Positions 1 through 12,140 of a DNA stretch of 64,000 nt are shown here, piece by piece. The stretch lies in assembly GCA_946807835.1 (NCBI GenBank), contig OX327690.1, forward strand, positions 10,822,501 to 10,886,500, given 5' to 3'. Source of the DNA: Ailanthus altissimus (lineage: Eukaryota > Streptophyta > Magnoliopsida > Sapindales > Simaroubaceae). The position numbers and the translations under genes were made by a program. The notes under the pieces are model-generated. The model ran no database searches. It was given only the letters and a program-made list of their open reading frames with translations, and had not been told where the DNA came from. Position 1 is the first letter of the stretch; each line of letters starts with the position of its first letter.

Positions 1-891
1 TTTGTAGCTCTTGACAACGAATCAAAGCATAGAAGTAGATTTATTACACATAAAAGTTCATCTCTTAGCCTTACCAAGAACTCTAGCCTAAATTACAATA
101 CATGTTAATGAAAATAAATGAAGAAAGAATTATCCAATGTTAAAAACGTCCTAAGAGTCTCCTTATATAGGAAATGAATGGAAATATGTCATGGATGACA
201 TCAATCTTCAGTAATTTTAGGCCAATAACTCGTTCACCCAATTGCAGCACATTTTTGATAATGTACATGACCGATGTAGCCTCTTTGGTTGACATAAAAG
301 TTGTAACTTATTGTCTCGTCTTTCCATAGGCACTGAGTTCATGCAAATTGGATGCGTATCCAATGAGATATGAGCAAAATTCCAAAGATACATCAGATTT
401 CGGCCAATAACCATTTTACCCACTTGTAATGCGATTTGGTCCATGATAACGGCTGATTTGGACTTTACCATCAATATACGAGTTGTTAATAGTTAAGTCA
501 ACATTTCACAATTTTAAGAATTATACCAATTGAGTATGTATTTTATGAGATACGGTCCAAATATGTGAGTTGGGTCAACCTGGGCAGAAGTTGTAGCCTG
601 ATTCTATTGTATCTCAATTTTTGGCCCATAACATGTTAGATTTGGCTTTTCTACTATTCTTCGAATTTGTGTAAGATTGAGTCATTTTGCACCAAGTTCA
701 AGAATTTCTTCATTTCAATTTTTACATTGAGAGTTATGTCCATTTTACCTAAACCTGTCCAAATAACATTCATTAATCACAATTTAAGGAGAACACTTTA
801 TTTCAAGCTAAAAATACAGAAAATGCTAAAATTAGTGCCATTAAATGGTGACTGAATCTCTTATCAAATATGCATTTTCATGTGTTCATCA
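1..891 (-). repeat. 3' LTR of Athila-like element A (partial)
   Basis: The sequence parallels 13610-14496 almost throughout, so this is the second LTR of the same element. Its outer end lies beyond the window. The inner end, read on the minus strand, starts TGATGAACACATG directly after a G-rich purine tract at 892-905. LTR identity is certain from the repeat; the target duplication cannot be checked because the outer edge is missing. Confidence 0.93.
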
Positions 892-906
892 CAGCCCCCA
901 ACCAGC
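892..906 (-). other. Polypurine tract of element A
   Basis: On the minus strand it reads GCTGGTTGGGGGCTG and abuts the LTR start TGATGAAC. The same tract precedes the LTR in C (16622-16636) and, slightly changed, in B (58588-58602). It would prime plus-strand DNA synthesis. Confidence 0.85.
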
Positions 907-2252
907 TTATTGCTAGTCTCTAACAATTCAAGCGTAAATAAAATATTCAAAACTACCTAAGCATTTCAAACAAAACGTCAGTTCGAGATCCCTGTTGCTA
1001 TCACGGTTTTTTTCAATTACAACTTCCAAAATTTATGTGTGTGTGAACTAAGTTATAACCATCTGACCACAAACCACAATAGATATAGCCTTGAGAATTT
1101 CTCCAAGTAAAAGCCTCAACTCCATATCCTCACAAGTGTATGACTGTTTAAAAGGTTAGGACTTCTCTTATGGAGTTGAAAAACAGTTAAGCACTCAAGA
1201 AAAAGTCAATTTTAAGGACAGACATATAAACTAACATTGATCCAAAGATTGAAAAATCATTTGTTTAAAAATCAATTATTCCTATCATACGCCAGCTTTA
1301 GAACTTCAATTGGCTTGTGAGAATAATAAAAATATAACTTGGTGAAAAAACTGCTTTACAAAATATTTGTCTTCTAAAATTGAATGAACACTTTATTAAA
1401 CTGAATTGCTTCTTCTTTTTTTTAGTATTTTGCTTTCTTTTTTTTTATATACTTTTTTATAGAATACAAGGAAGCATTACAAAGGTTTCTCACCAAATTA
1501 TATTATATGCAAATGCAACCAACTTATTCCGTAATTTAAATAATATCAATCTAAACAAAAATTAACCAATTCAAAGGATCAATGAAGGTTCATAAACTGT
1601 TTTCTCAACCTTTCCACTTACTCACAAAAGATATGTGAGATTAGAAAAATATATACTTAAACATGGGAATTCCCCTGGTTATATAAATTGAATCATCCAT
1701 CTTACCACAAGGCTTAGCATTATGCTCAAAGATATTTTGGAAGTTATTCTTTAGTAACCTAAATAGAAACAGTGACTCAACCTAAACAATTTTGAAATCT
1801 TACATAGGCAGAAAAGCAAATTCCTTTATACAAGAATTACCAAGACTACAAGTAATAAACAACAATACATGAAACATAAAACAAAACAACAAAAAGTTAG
1901 TTATAATGCGTTTCAAAAGTTAGAACTAAAACTCCTTACTCTGCCATTCTAACTTGACCTAGAATGCGTCTCAAGAGTTCAAGAATGAACTCTTTACTTT
2001 GCCATTTTAATCAAATATCGGACCACAAATTTTTATTTTATTTATAAAGTATGACTTATGTCTACTATCCTTCCCTAAACCAGATGAAACATTGTCCTCA
2101 ATGTTTAAATAGAAAGAGATAAAGTATAGGAGACATTACCTGAAACGCCAGTTATTTGAAAGAAAAAAACCTGAGAGACATTTAAGCAAATATAAACTAA
2201 AATGATGATGCTGATAAATAAATAAAATAAAGAAAAATTTACAAACGAAGTG
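907..2252 (-). other. Untranslated 3' region of element A
   Basis: No convincing ORF is present. The stretch is conserved in C (16637-17835) and B (57247-58587), so it is a genuine part of the family, between the LOG-like ORF and the PPT. It holds T-rich and A-rich runs near 1410-1460 that vary in length between copies. Confidence 0.75.
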
Positions 2253-2884
2253 TCAAATCCAATTTCGCTTGTTAAGACCCACTGACCAATCGATCCGAGT
2301 TATTGCTGGGTCAGGTTCGTAGGTAACTGCCTGTAATTTGTTAATCATTTCATCTGCCTTAGTAGCAGAAATCAGGATCTGTCGTGCCGAATGTGAAATA
2401 AAATTCTGTTCCACCGCTTGATCAAGAAAACAAAGTAAGCAATCAAAATAGTTATTAACATTCAACAAACCTATGGGTTTTCGGTGGATATTCAGTTGGG
2501 CCCAAGAGACAATTTGAAAAAGTTCTTCCAAGGTACCAAAACCACTTAGTAAAGCAATAAAAGCGTCTGTATTGTAAAGCATTCTAGCTATACGTTCATG
2601 CATGGATGAGACCCGTAATTCTTCCCCTATTATTTTCCCAGTCAGGTTTTCCACAGCCAAAGCTATAGGAATAATACCTAAAACTTGACTTTCTCCTAAA
2701 TGTGCAGCTGTTGACACACACCCCATTAACCCAAGGCTACCCCCTTCATAAATCAAATGAATTTTTCTTGCAGCTAATGCCTTTCTTAGATTATTTGCTG
2801 CTTCTACAAACACTTTACTCTCCCAGGACTAGATCCACAAAATACATATATATTTCAAAATTGTTGAACTGGGGTTTCCTCCAT
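2253..2884 (-). pseudogene. LOG-like cytokinin riboside 5'-monophosphate phosphoribohydrolase, captured by element A
   Basis: LOG enzymes release active cytokinin bases from nucleotide precursors in the cytosol. The open part (2813-2253, 186 aa) shows the family backbone: EGGSLGLMG at residues 23-31 (normally YGGG...), MHERIARM at 71-78 with the conserved Arg kept but the next Lys replaced, and LSGFGTLEE at 89-97 where the family has PGGYGTxEE; the last Glu remains. The frame upstream (to an ATG at 2884-2882) continues the family N-terminus (VFCGSSPG) but has a TGA and a 1-nt deletion. Total homologous length, about 210 codons, equals a full LOG. Plant LOG genes are split by introns; this one is continuous, which suggests capture through mRNA. 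It lies between the accessory ORF and the PPT inside a retrotransposon, and a sister copy sits in B. Family assignment is firm; catalytic activity is doubtful because the PGG of the signature is lost. Confidence 0.9.
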
Positions 2885-3199
2885 ATTTACACTCACCTTT
2901 ATCGCAACATATGAAAATGAAGAAAATGAGGTGCTGTATTTATAGAGTATCAAATGATAACAATGATTATGGTAACCTGACAGTTTGTCAAAAGAGAGTT
3001 AAAAATAAAACACAAAAATTTAAACATAATGACCCACATGCATTATTGAACAAAAATATTTAAATTTAAGACATCTACATGAGTAGCCCTACTATTCATA
3101 AAATAAAGTTTGAAATTAAAAGACATGTATTTATAAGTAGTTCTGATTGTGGCTCACATCTTCCTCTGGTTTTACGTCCAGTAATGACTCAAACGCCCT

Positions 3200-3739
3200 C
3201 TATGGGTCGGGGATAGGCTTCCCATCTATAAATTTGCAAACAGGGTCTTTTAGAGTCAGATTCCTGAGACTATACCATTGATGTTCATTGTTGAATTTGT
3301 TCTATAACTCGAGAAGTTCATGTTGCACGAGCCCACAGGGATGCGTCTTAAGAGTCGATAGGATATCATCCAAAGACTCCTTACTCAGTCCATCCTTAAT
3401 GAATTGAATTTTGTCTTCTCGATTTCTAGATGCAAATCCTAAAGAATGACAACTCCGGTTAGAATTTCATCGAGCACATTTATAACAGACTTGTAACCTC
3501 TTTACTCGTCGCCTTTTAGCAGAAGAGCTTTTTCCAAGACCAGGCATATGAGAAAAAAAATCATTTACAGATTCACCAGATAATCGAACCTTGGCTTCAA
3601 TTAACCAACGAAGATCCACACGGATACTACCCAACATCAATAGCCTTAGTTTTTCACACAATGCTTTGTAAATCTTAAGTAGAGCATTTTGAGGCAATAA
3701 AGGAAAACATTTTTTAAGGTTGGCAAGAATGTGATCCAT
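3200..3739 (-). pseudogene. Accessory basic Cys-containing ORF of element A
   Basis: Unrecognised protein located between integrase and the LOG-like gene. The first 90 codons (3739-3467) are open: a predicted helical N-terminus, then a strongly basic run followed by a Cys pair, KRRRVKRLQVCYKCAR, and then TGA. The same frame continues after the TGA with another Cys (NRSC), a second stop (TAG) and an acidic C-terminal part ending at 3200. The sister ORF in B (55771-56319) is colinear, has the same TGA and differs by an in-frame 9-bp indel, so the whole frame was once coding. A basic patch before C-x2-C suggests nucleic-acid binding. The layout recalls the Cys-rich nucleic-acid-binding proteins of carlaviruses, but this is only a pattern-level resemblance. 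No membrane segment or env features are seen. Confidence 0.6.
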
Positions 3740-3799
3740 TTTGAAAGAAAGAAAAGAGATGAATGCACAGTTTGAGGGACAGTTTTTAGGGAATTGAGA

Positions 3800-4010
3800 A
3801 ACTGACTTTAATAGTCACGGAGTACCGTATCTGCCACTTGACTGGGAAATAAAATCAAACTGAAGAAAAAATATAAAGAAGAAAATAAAGTAAAATAAAA
3901 TGTGAAAGAAAATAAAAGAAAAAATAAAAAGTCAAAAGATAAAATATAAAATATGGTACAGATAGATTGAACCTGATCAAGCATGATAGACAGAATCCAC
4001 AAGAAGGATC
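3800..4010 (-). promoter_or_regulatory. T-rich tract with possible splice acceptor before the accessory ORFs
   Basis: Read on the minus strand, the end of pol is followed by a long pyrimidine/T-rich stretch ending in TTTCCCAG near 3840-3848, about 100 nt upstream of the accessory ORF. That is the look of a plant 3' splice site and could allow a spliced subgenomic RNA. The B copy has the same tract, with CCCGG at the dinucleotide. Inference only. Confidence 0.35.
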
Positions 4011-7000
4011 TCACCTAGGTACATAGAGTCGTACCTTTTCCACATAGCTTTTTAGCAGTTGTCCATTCACTTTGAAAGTCCGTCCATCAGTGGGGTCCTC
4101 TATTTCAACAGCACTATTAGAAAAAATGTGCTTTACTATAAATGGATCAGTCCATCAAGATCTCAACTTTCCAGGGTGTAAATGTAATCGAGAATCATAA
4201 AGATAGACCCGTTGATTTGGCTCAAAGTGTTTCCTTAAGATCTGTTTATCATGAGCTACTTTCATTTTAGCTTTGTAAATTCTGAAGTTGTCATATGTGT
4301 CATTTCGTAGCTCTTCTATTTCTGACCATTGTAACTTTCTCTGGAGACCTGCAGCATTCAAATCAAAGTTAAGGGCTTTGACAGCCCAATAAGCTTTATG
4401 CTCTAGCTTAACAGGTAAATGGCAAGCTTTCCCATAAACAAGCCGATATAGAGACATTCCTAAGATGGTTTTGTATGCAATACGATATGCCCATAATGCA
4501 TCAGAAAGGCGTAGAGACTAATCTTTTTCCAAAATCTATTTAACCTCTCTATTTGCTAGCTCGGCTTGTTCATTTGTCTGTGGATGGTATGCAATGGAAA
4601 TTTGTGAAGAACACCATACATGCGCATCAAAGCTTCAAAAGAACGATTACAAAAATATGTTCCTTGGTCACTAATGATGACACGTGGCGTACCATACCTA
4701 GATAACGCATTTTCTTGTAAGAATTTTACCACAGTTGTATTATCATTAGTACGACAAGCTACAGCCTCTACCCATTTTGATACATAGTCAACAGCTAAAA
4801 GGATGTAAAGGTAGCCAAAAGATAAGGAAAAATGACCCATAAAATTGATACCCCAACAGTCAAATATATCGATAACAAGAATAGGGTTAAGAGGCATCAT
4901 ATTTCTTCGAGATAAAGCACCTAACTTTTAACATCTTTCACAGGAACGACAAAAATTATTAGTGTCTTTGAACAAAGTGGGCCAGTAAAGACCACACTAT
5001 AAAATTTTCACAGCTATCTTCTTCATAGAAAAATGGCCACCACAAGCAGCACTATGGCAAAAATTTAAGACACTAGAAACTTCACTTTCAGGAATGCAAC
5101 GTCTATTAATTTGGTCAGGACAGTATTTGAAAAGATATGGATCGTCCCAATAAAAATTACGTACCTCAACCAAGAACTTACGCTTATCTTGTGCACTCCA
5201 GTCAGATGGAAATTCACCACAAACCAAATAATTTATAATATATGCATACCAAGGTATTTGGCTTATAGCAAAAAGATGTTCATCAGGAACATCATCTCGA
5301 ATAGGTGGTAAATCAGTGGAGTCAGTGAACGCAAGGCAGGATAGATGATCAGCGACAACATTTTCAATGCCTTTCTTGTCTTTGATGGTTATATCAAATT
5401 CCTACAAAAGAAGAATGCACCTAATTAAACGGGATTTCGCATCCTTCTTAGAAAGAAGGTACTTAAGGGCTGCGTGATCAGTAAAAATAACAATAGGTGA
5501 ACCAATCAAATAAGAACAAAATTTATTTAAGGCAAAAACAACAGCTAGTAGTTCTTTTTCAGTAGTAATGTAATTCATTTGAGCATTATTCAAAGTCCTA
5601 CTATCATAATAAACAACAAAGGGTTTTCCCTCCCTACGTTGCCCAAGAGCTGCTCCTACAGCGTAATTACTTGCATCACACATAATTTCAAATGGGAGGT
5701 TCCAATCTAGTGATTGCATGATAGGAGCGGTGGTGAGTTTGGCAATAAGTGTTTGGAATGCCTCCTCATACTCCTGTGTCCATGTAAATTCTGCATCTTT
5801 TAGCAAAAGGTTACACAATGGTCTAGATATGGCAAAAATATTTTGTATAAACCTTCTGTAAAAGCCAGCGTGTCCAAGAAAGGGTCGGATATCTTTTACC
5901 GTTTTAGGTGTAGATAATTTAGAGATTAATTCAATTTTTTCCTTGTCAACCTCTATCCCTCTTTCAAATACAATGTGCCCCAAAACGATTCCTGAAGATA
6001 CCATGAAATGACATTTCTCCCAATTTAGCACAAGTCCTTTTTCTTCACACCTACTCAAAACAGATTTCAAGTTAAGTAGGCATAAAGCAAAAGAATTACC
6101 AAAAACAGTCAAATCATCCATAAAGACTTCCATGCATTTTTCAACCATATCAGAGAAAATACTCAACATACAATGCTGAAAAGTAGCTGGTGCATTACAT
6201 AATCCAAATGGCATTCTACGAAATGCATAAATACCAAAAGGGGCATGTAAAAGTGGTTTTTTCTTGATCTTCTATAGCTATTTCAATCTGGTAATATCCT
6301 GAATACCCATCAAGAAAGCAATAAAAAGGATGTCCAGCTACACGTTCTAAAATTTGGTCGATAAAAGGCAATGGAAAATAGTCTTTCCTAGTGGCTGTGT
6401 TTAACTTTCTATAATCAATGCACATTCTCTAACCACTTACTACCCTAGTTGGAATAGGTATCCCATTCTCATTTTCAACAACAGTAACCCCAGATTTCTT
6501 AGGAACTACTTGAGTTGGACTTACCCATTGACTATCAGAAATTGGGTAAATTATATTCGCATCTAATAGTTTCAAGACCTCTTTCTTCACTACTTCTTTC
6601 ATTGTTAGGTTAAGTCTTCTTTGTGAGTCCCTACGAGGTTGGGTGCCTTCCTCTAAATGAATTCTATGGGAGCATATCAATGGAGAAATACCTTTAATAT
6701 CAGCTATGGTCCAACCTAGTGCAGACTTATGTTCTTTTAACAATTTTATCAATTTTTCCTCTTGTTCAGCACTAAGTTTAGAAGAAATAATGATAGCAAG
6801 TATCACCTGGTCCCAAGAATACGTGTTTCAAACCTTTGGTCAGCGGAGAAAGCTCAACTTGTGGTGTCTCGAGGTTTGATGATTTTGCTCTCTCCCTCTC
6901 TCGTGGCAACTCTTCAAAGCGTGGCTGCCAAAATCGAATCCCTCTATCCTGTGAGTCAAAAATACTAAACACATCAGTTGTTACATCAGGATAATACAAT

Positions 7001-7785
7001 TCTTCAAAATCAAAATTGAGAAGGTCTGTGAGTCAAAAGAATCAGAGCCATGATTTTTATAAGCTTCTTCTACTACAAATGTGTCTATCATATATAAATG
7101 ATGGCACTCGTCTTCTTCTCGTGGTTGTTTGCCAATATTGAAAATGTTCACCTCAAGAGTCATATTCCCAAAAGATAATTTCATTAGACCATTTCTGCAA
7201 TTAATAAGAGCGTTAGCAGTGGCTAGAAAAGGTCTCCCCAAAATAAGAGGGATTTTTGACTCCATGTTAACAACAGAATGAGTATCTAAAACAAGGAAAT
7301 CAACAGGGTAGTAAAATTTATCAATTTGCAACAAAACATCTTCTACTATTCCTCGTGGTTTCTTGATTGATCGGTCAGCTAATTGTAGGACTACAGATGT
7401 TGGTTTAATCTCACCAAGTCTCAATTGCAAGTAAATAGAATAAGGCATTAAATTTACACTTGCTCCTAAGTCCAATAAAGCTCGACCAAACTCATATGTC
7501 CCAATTGGGCAAGAGATTATGGGACATCCTGGGTCTTTATATTTGGGTGGTGTCTTTTGTTCAATCACTGCACTTATCTGTTCTGCCAAAAATGCAGTTT
7601 TCTTTACATGGTGTTTTCTTTTGATAGTACATAAATCCTTGATGACTTTGGCATAAGTTGGAACCTGTTTAAACAAATGCAACAAGGGAAGATTAATCTT
7701 AACTTGTTTCAAATGTTCTAAAATCTCACCTTGAATTTCTGAATTTTTCCCAACTGGTCGAAGAGCATGAGGAAAAGGCACTGGG
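4011..7785 (-). pseudogene. pol: pro-pol of element A (protease, RT, RNase H, integrase)
   Basis: Retrotransposon polyprotein, in the order aspartic protease (LLDLGASVNLMP near 7480-7440), reverse transcriptase (MCIDYRKLN near 6425; VFMDDLTVFG, the xMDD active site, near 6120), RNase H (IMCDASN near 5690, TDHAALKYLL near 5470) and integrase (H...H...C...C around 5060-4930, then IISDQGT near 4670, and a C-terminal region to the TGA at 4013-4011). The integrase first Asp appears changed (WGINFMG instead of WGID). The frame is broken by a TAG just before MCIDYRK (6426-6428), a shift near 6216-6230, and more stops at 5402, 4900-4997 and 4500-4560. It originally continued directly from gag and is now separated from it by the solo LTR at 7786-10558. 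Confidence 0.93.
7781..7785. repeat. Target site duplication CTGGG (left)
   Basis: CTGGG precedes the solo LTR and recurs at 10559-10563, exactly as expected for a 5-bp integrase-made duplication. Confidence 0.92.
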
Positions 7786-10558
7786 TGTAATATCCAATCC
7801 CTATTAGTAGTATTGGCGCCTAGATTTCGATATAGAACAAATAAGACACCGTAGGGTTACTTGATTTTAACCCTATTAGAAATATTTTCTTTATAGTGCA
7901 CGTGAGAGATATTAGACTTAATTTGGTAATTTCACACTCGATCGGTGTACCGGACGTCCCTAGAATATTTTTAGAATTTTTCTCTATTGGCTTGGAAAAG
8001 AAAATTCTAATTTACTACATGAATTTCCATTTAAGGGTTATGTATGGAACAAGCCTTTGTTGAGAAACATAATCCATATATTAGAGAATGGACCAATTAG
8101 AAGAAATCTCATGGATTGCCAAGTTGGAAGTTCTAGTTAGTTCTTTGAACTATTCTAACTAAATAGTCACAAATGAACTAATTACGTAATTAGTTTTTAA
8201 CTAATGGCAAATTAGAAGCTTTAAGTAAGTTGAAGAGCAAAATGGTAAATTGAGGGAGCACTATATATATGTTAGAAGTGTGTAGAAATTTGAAGAGAGA
8301 TCAAAACCAACACTTAGCCAAAAAAAGAAAGAAATTCGAGCTTCAAAGTGGGGTGCTGCTACAGTGACTATTCAAGTTTTTTTTCATGATTTTTCATGTG
8401 TAATCAAGCCAAATTAAGGTTACAAACCCATCCCTAAGTTCAATTGAAGTCTCTATTAGTGGAAATTCAAGAAAAAGAGGTAAGAAAAGCATCTTTTTTG
8501 AGTTTGATAAGTGAGATTTCAAGAATGTTTTAATTGATGTTCTTATGTGTATTCTTGGCTTAGATTGAGTTGAATTCTAGTTTGGAGCTTGAAGGAGTCA
8601 TCAATTTGAAGAAATTGGCAAGGTGAGAATTAGGGTTTTTGGTGATTTTGTTGTAGAGACTTCAATTGATTGTAATTAGGGCTTTAGAATGAAATTGGCA
8701 TGATTTTGTTGTAATTGGAACAAGAAATTGAGAAAAGGAATGTGTTGGAACCTAGGGTGAAATTCTGCCACTTTAGGGAAGTTAAGAATTCAGTGGTGTT
8801 TTGATTGAATTGTTGTGTGTAAATGATGCATTTTGTGAATTGAATGTATATGGTTGATGAAAAAACCCAAAAATGAAGAAAATGGGACATAATTGTCCAT
8901 GTTGGAAAGGTGAAGGGCAAGTATATCCAATCAAATGATAAGGTGTTCAATAATTTTCAGGGCGCCGGATGGTGAGTTAGTTTCGATTATGGCTCCGTAA
9001 CTAAAATCGGGAAGTAGTTTACATCCGGGCTTTGTATGCCGATTAGGGCATTTAGTAGTTAAATGAGATTCTAGTGTTCGATTTGATTCTAAATGTCATT
9101 TATGGCGCGTAGGTGAGGATAACCGAGAGCGTTAACGGGAGCAGGAATCGGGAGCGAAATTGAGCGCGGAGCGGTTGTGAGTGGAAATCTGTCATTGCTT
9201 TTACTTTTCGGTTATTATGTTTTCGCACAATGACTATGTATGTTTTATGAGCTTTCGATGCATAAACATGATTTATGATCTTGATATATTCATAGACATG
9301 CTTTTACATGATTGATTTGTGAAACAGTTTTAAAATTTCTGCATTTGTTTTAAGGCCATTGGTACCCTCAGATTATAGTGGTGATGATTGTATTAGACCC
9401 GGCCGGTATATCCCGTGCACATGGGCAGGTCTTGGGGGTGTGTCACTAACTCCGGGAAGTCGGGATGTTGAGTCATGTGAGTCGCTCTATGTGTACGGGA
9501 TATTGTCTCGCTATATGCATGCGATGTAGGATTCCGCTGCGTAGCCAGTGAGATGTCTTGAGATGTCACTGTGGGTGCTGCTAGTTGAGGTGCCCCGTGA
9601 CCTACTCATGTATGCGGTGCTAGTTAAGTCGCTGCGTGGGTATAGAGCTTTAGGGTTACCATTGGTACAGTTTAGAAAGAAAATGGCCGAGTGAGGATTT
9701 TAATAGTTTTCGATTTACCGATAGCATTTATGCATTTATATACACACAGCAATTATTATGTTATACAGATTCTGAATATAGTTTTTCAAAGATGTAGATA
9801 AAACCCGCTCGGCAAGATTTCATTAGCATATGATATTAGAAACCATTTTACAATTTTACATCCGTTTTAGAAGCATAATTTCTGCATGCACTTTAGAAAT
9901 TGCTATCTTTGTATAATATTCTTGTAATTGAATTCTCATTTACACTCACTGAGCTCTTTTAGCTTACTCGTTTTATGTTTTATGTTTTAAACCCCTTTCC
10001 CAGGTGCAGGTCTCAGAACGCCAGCTGCTGATTCTCCTATCGCCGAGTAGTGGGCCGAATCCAAAGATAATTTTTGTACATGTAAATGTACTAATGGCAC
10101 TCTTTACTTTATGCATAATAGTTGTAGGCGTGTATATTTGTAAGTATGTGTTGAATCAAGAAGAAGAGATTTCCAGTTTATGATGATGGTTTTTACTTTT
10201 TATGATTATGCTTATTTTATGATTTAACGAGATAATTGAGTTGTGTTGGATTTGATTTGAAAAGGATCGGAGGTCCGAATTGGTAGAATTGAGATATGTT
10301 GAAATTAGAAGTGAAATTTCTTTGCAGGTTTATATGGATTTTCCGAAAAACAGGTGAAACTCTGTCCGTTTGTTTTTAAAATTAAGATGTCGTTTTCATG
10401 TATATTACTAGATCTTCTTAGTAGTAACAAGAATTAAAAAGGCGGTTTGCCTCGCGGAATTTCTTAACATACCCAGTTAGGTTCGGAGGAACTTCCGTCG
10501 GGGTACCCGGCAGGGCCGCTGGGATCTATAGTAGAGGGTCTCGGGTCGGGTCCTGTCA
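7786..10558 (+). mobile_element. Solo LTR (Tekay/Del-like Ty3/Gypsy), 2773 bp
   Basis: Begins TGTAATATCC, ends GGTCCTGTCA, and is flanked by perfect CTGGG duplications. There is no PBS, PPT or coding region, so it is the product of LTR-LTR recombination. A TATATATA box lies at 8262-8269, a plausible promoter. The same family occurs at 50983-53729 in element B and, more distantly and inverted, at 23714-26430. The long non-coding LTR with TGT...CA ends and a CACTCACTGAGC block suits the Tekay lineage; the lineage name is an inference. It interrupts gag-pol of A at the gag/protease boundary. Confidence 0.9.
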
Positions 10559-12140
10559 CTGGGATTGAAAACTTATTTTCGGGCTCTTTTTTCACTGTGG
10601 CTTCTTTTTCAAGGGGGGCGTCTTTACTACTCGTAGATGTGTTAATTTCAGAAGTAGGCTTACTTACAATCTTACCACTTCGAGTAGTAATGGCATTGAC
10701 TTCTTTGAGATTTTGAACATCAGAAGTAGAAGCTTGTGCCATGAATTGTCCTTTCGGATTGGATTGAGGTTGAGATGGAAACTTACCTCGCTCTTGTACA
10801 GTTAAGGCACTAGTCAACTTTGTGATTTGACTCTTGATTTCTTTGTTTTTGTTTACCACATGTGCAAGAATTGTTTCAAAGTTTTGATTAGTCTTACTTT
10901 GTGCCTCCATAAATGCTTGTAATATATCCTCTAAAGAACTCCTAATTAGTCGTGCATTATATTGAAGTGCAACATAAGACTTGGGCACTTGTTGTTCTTG
11001 TTTCCAATGGTTGTTGGCTTGTTGGTCAGATTTCCAACTGAAATTTGGGTGGTTTCTCCAACTATGATTATATGTTTCAGGGTAGGGTGAATAAGGCTTC
11101 TTGTAAATCCCTAGGGCATTACATTGTTCCTCATATATCCCTCTCATCTCATTGTAAGTGAGGCAATCCTGAGTTAAGTGTTTCGCTCCTCCACAAACAA
11201 AACAGACATCATGTGACTCAACTCTAGCAACCGTGTGGGTGACCCTTCTATCTTTGGTTTTCAAGGCCTCTAACTCCCTAGGTAAGACCTCTAATTGAGC
11301 TTTGAGGTTATCTTCTTCCCTAAGATGAAAAACTCCATTGGGTCGTGACCTATTTGTGCTTTCAGTAATGCTAGGTCCAGTCCATGTATGGGCTTTTTTG
11401 GCTAAGTCATTAAGGAATTCTATGGCTTCCTCAGGATTTTTGTGAAGGAACTCCCCATTACACATCATCTCAACAAATTGGCGCTCTCTAATTGTGAGTC
11501 CCTCATAAAAATAACTAACAAAGCGCCAATTTTCATATCCATGGTGAGGGCACAGATTTAGCAACTCTTTAAACCTTTCCCGTGCTTGATATAAGGTTTC
11601 ACTGTCTTTTTGGGAGAAGGAAAAAATTTGTCTTTTCAGGCCATTAGTTTTATGTTGTGGGATGTATTTATTGAAAAATGCTTGGGTCATTTCTGTCCAA
11701 GTTCTTATAGACCTCGGCCTCAAAGAGTATAGCCAACTCTTTGCTTTGTCTTTCAAAGAAAAAGGGAAAAATTTAAGCCTAACAGTGTCTATGGCTTCAG
11801 GTTGGCTATAGAAGGTGGCAATTACCTCTTCAAATTCCCTAACATGTACATAAGGATTTTTACTATCTAGACCATGAAAAATGGGCAAAAGTTGTATCAT
11901 TCCAAGTTTAAAATCCGAATGTGGTGTGTTAGGTGGAAATATAATGCATGATGGTGTGCCTGTGCGAGTAGAATGCAAGTAATCGTTTAGAGTTCTAATG
12001 GGATTTTCTTCGTGTTGGCTCATTGTATTAGAATTACAAGATGAACTAGAAGGTGAATCCTTTTCACTTACAAATTTTGGGGGTGGTTCTAGTTCTAGTT
12101 CTCTCACAAATCTTCCTCGTTTGTCTCTAAGTCGATGCAT
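10559..12140 (-). pseudogene. gag: gag of element A
   Basis: Capsid/nucleocapsid polyprotein that packages the element's RNA. The ATG at 12140-12138 begins MHRLRDKRG; an upstream TTG gives a longer open frame but no start. The central part holds the Athila-type gag core (KTNGLKRQIFSF, CPHHGYENW) around codons 140-200, and a zinc knuckle CFVCGGAKHLTQDC (C-x2-C-x4-H-x4-C, all ligands present) near 11205-11164. The frame is open for about 525 codons until the solo LTR, which adds an unrelated 30-residue tail ending at 10464. Without the insertion it would run on into protease as a single ORF. It is the best preserved coding block in the window. Confidence 0.92.

Noticed and set aside
2253..2813. 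LOG-like ORF as a normal host gene between transposons
   Set aside because: It lies strictly between integrase and PPT of element A, has no introns, and its sister is at the same relative place in B.
3467..3739. Endogenous carlavirus insertion
   Set aside because: No replicase, movement or coat protein sequence is nearby; only a short motif-level resemblance, and the ORF is embedded in a retrotransposon in two copies.
3808..4014. Hydrophobic ORF upstream of the accessory gene as a membrane segment
   Set aside because: Phe/Leu richness follows from the T-rich tract; a matching T-run in B shows no codon-level conservation.
10464..10558. C-terminal 30 residues of the gag frame
   Set aside because: They are encoded by the solo LTR and are a read-through artefact.
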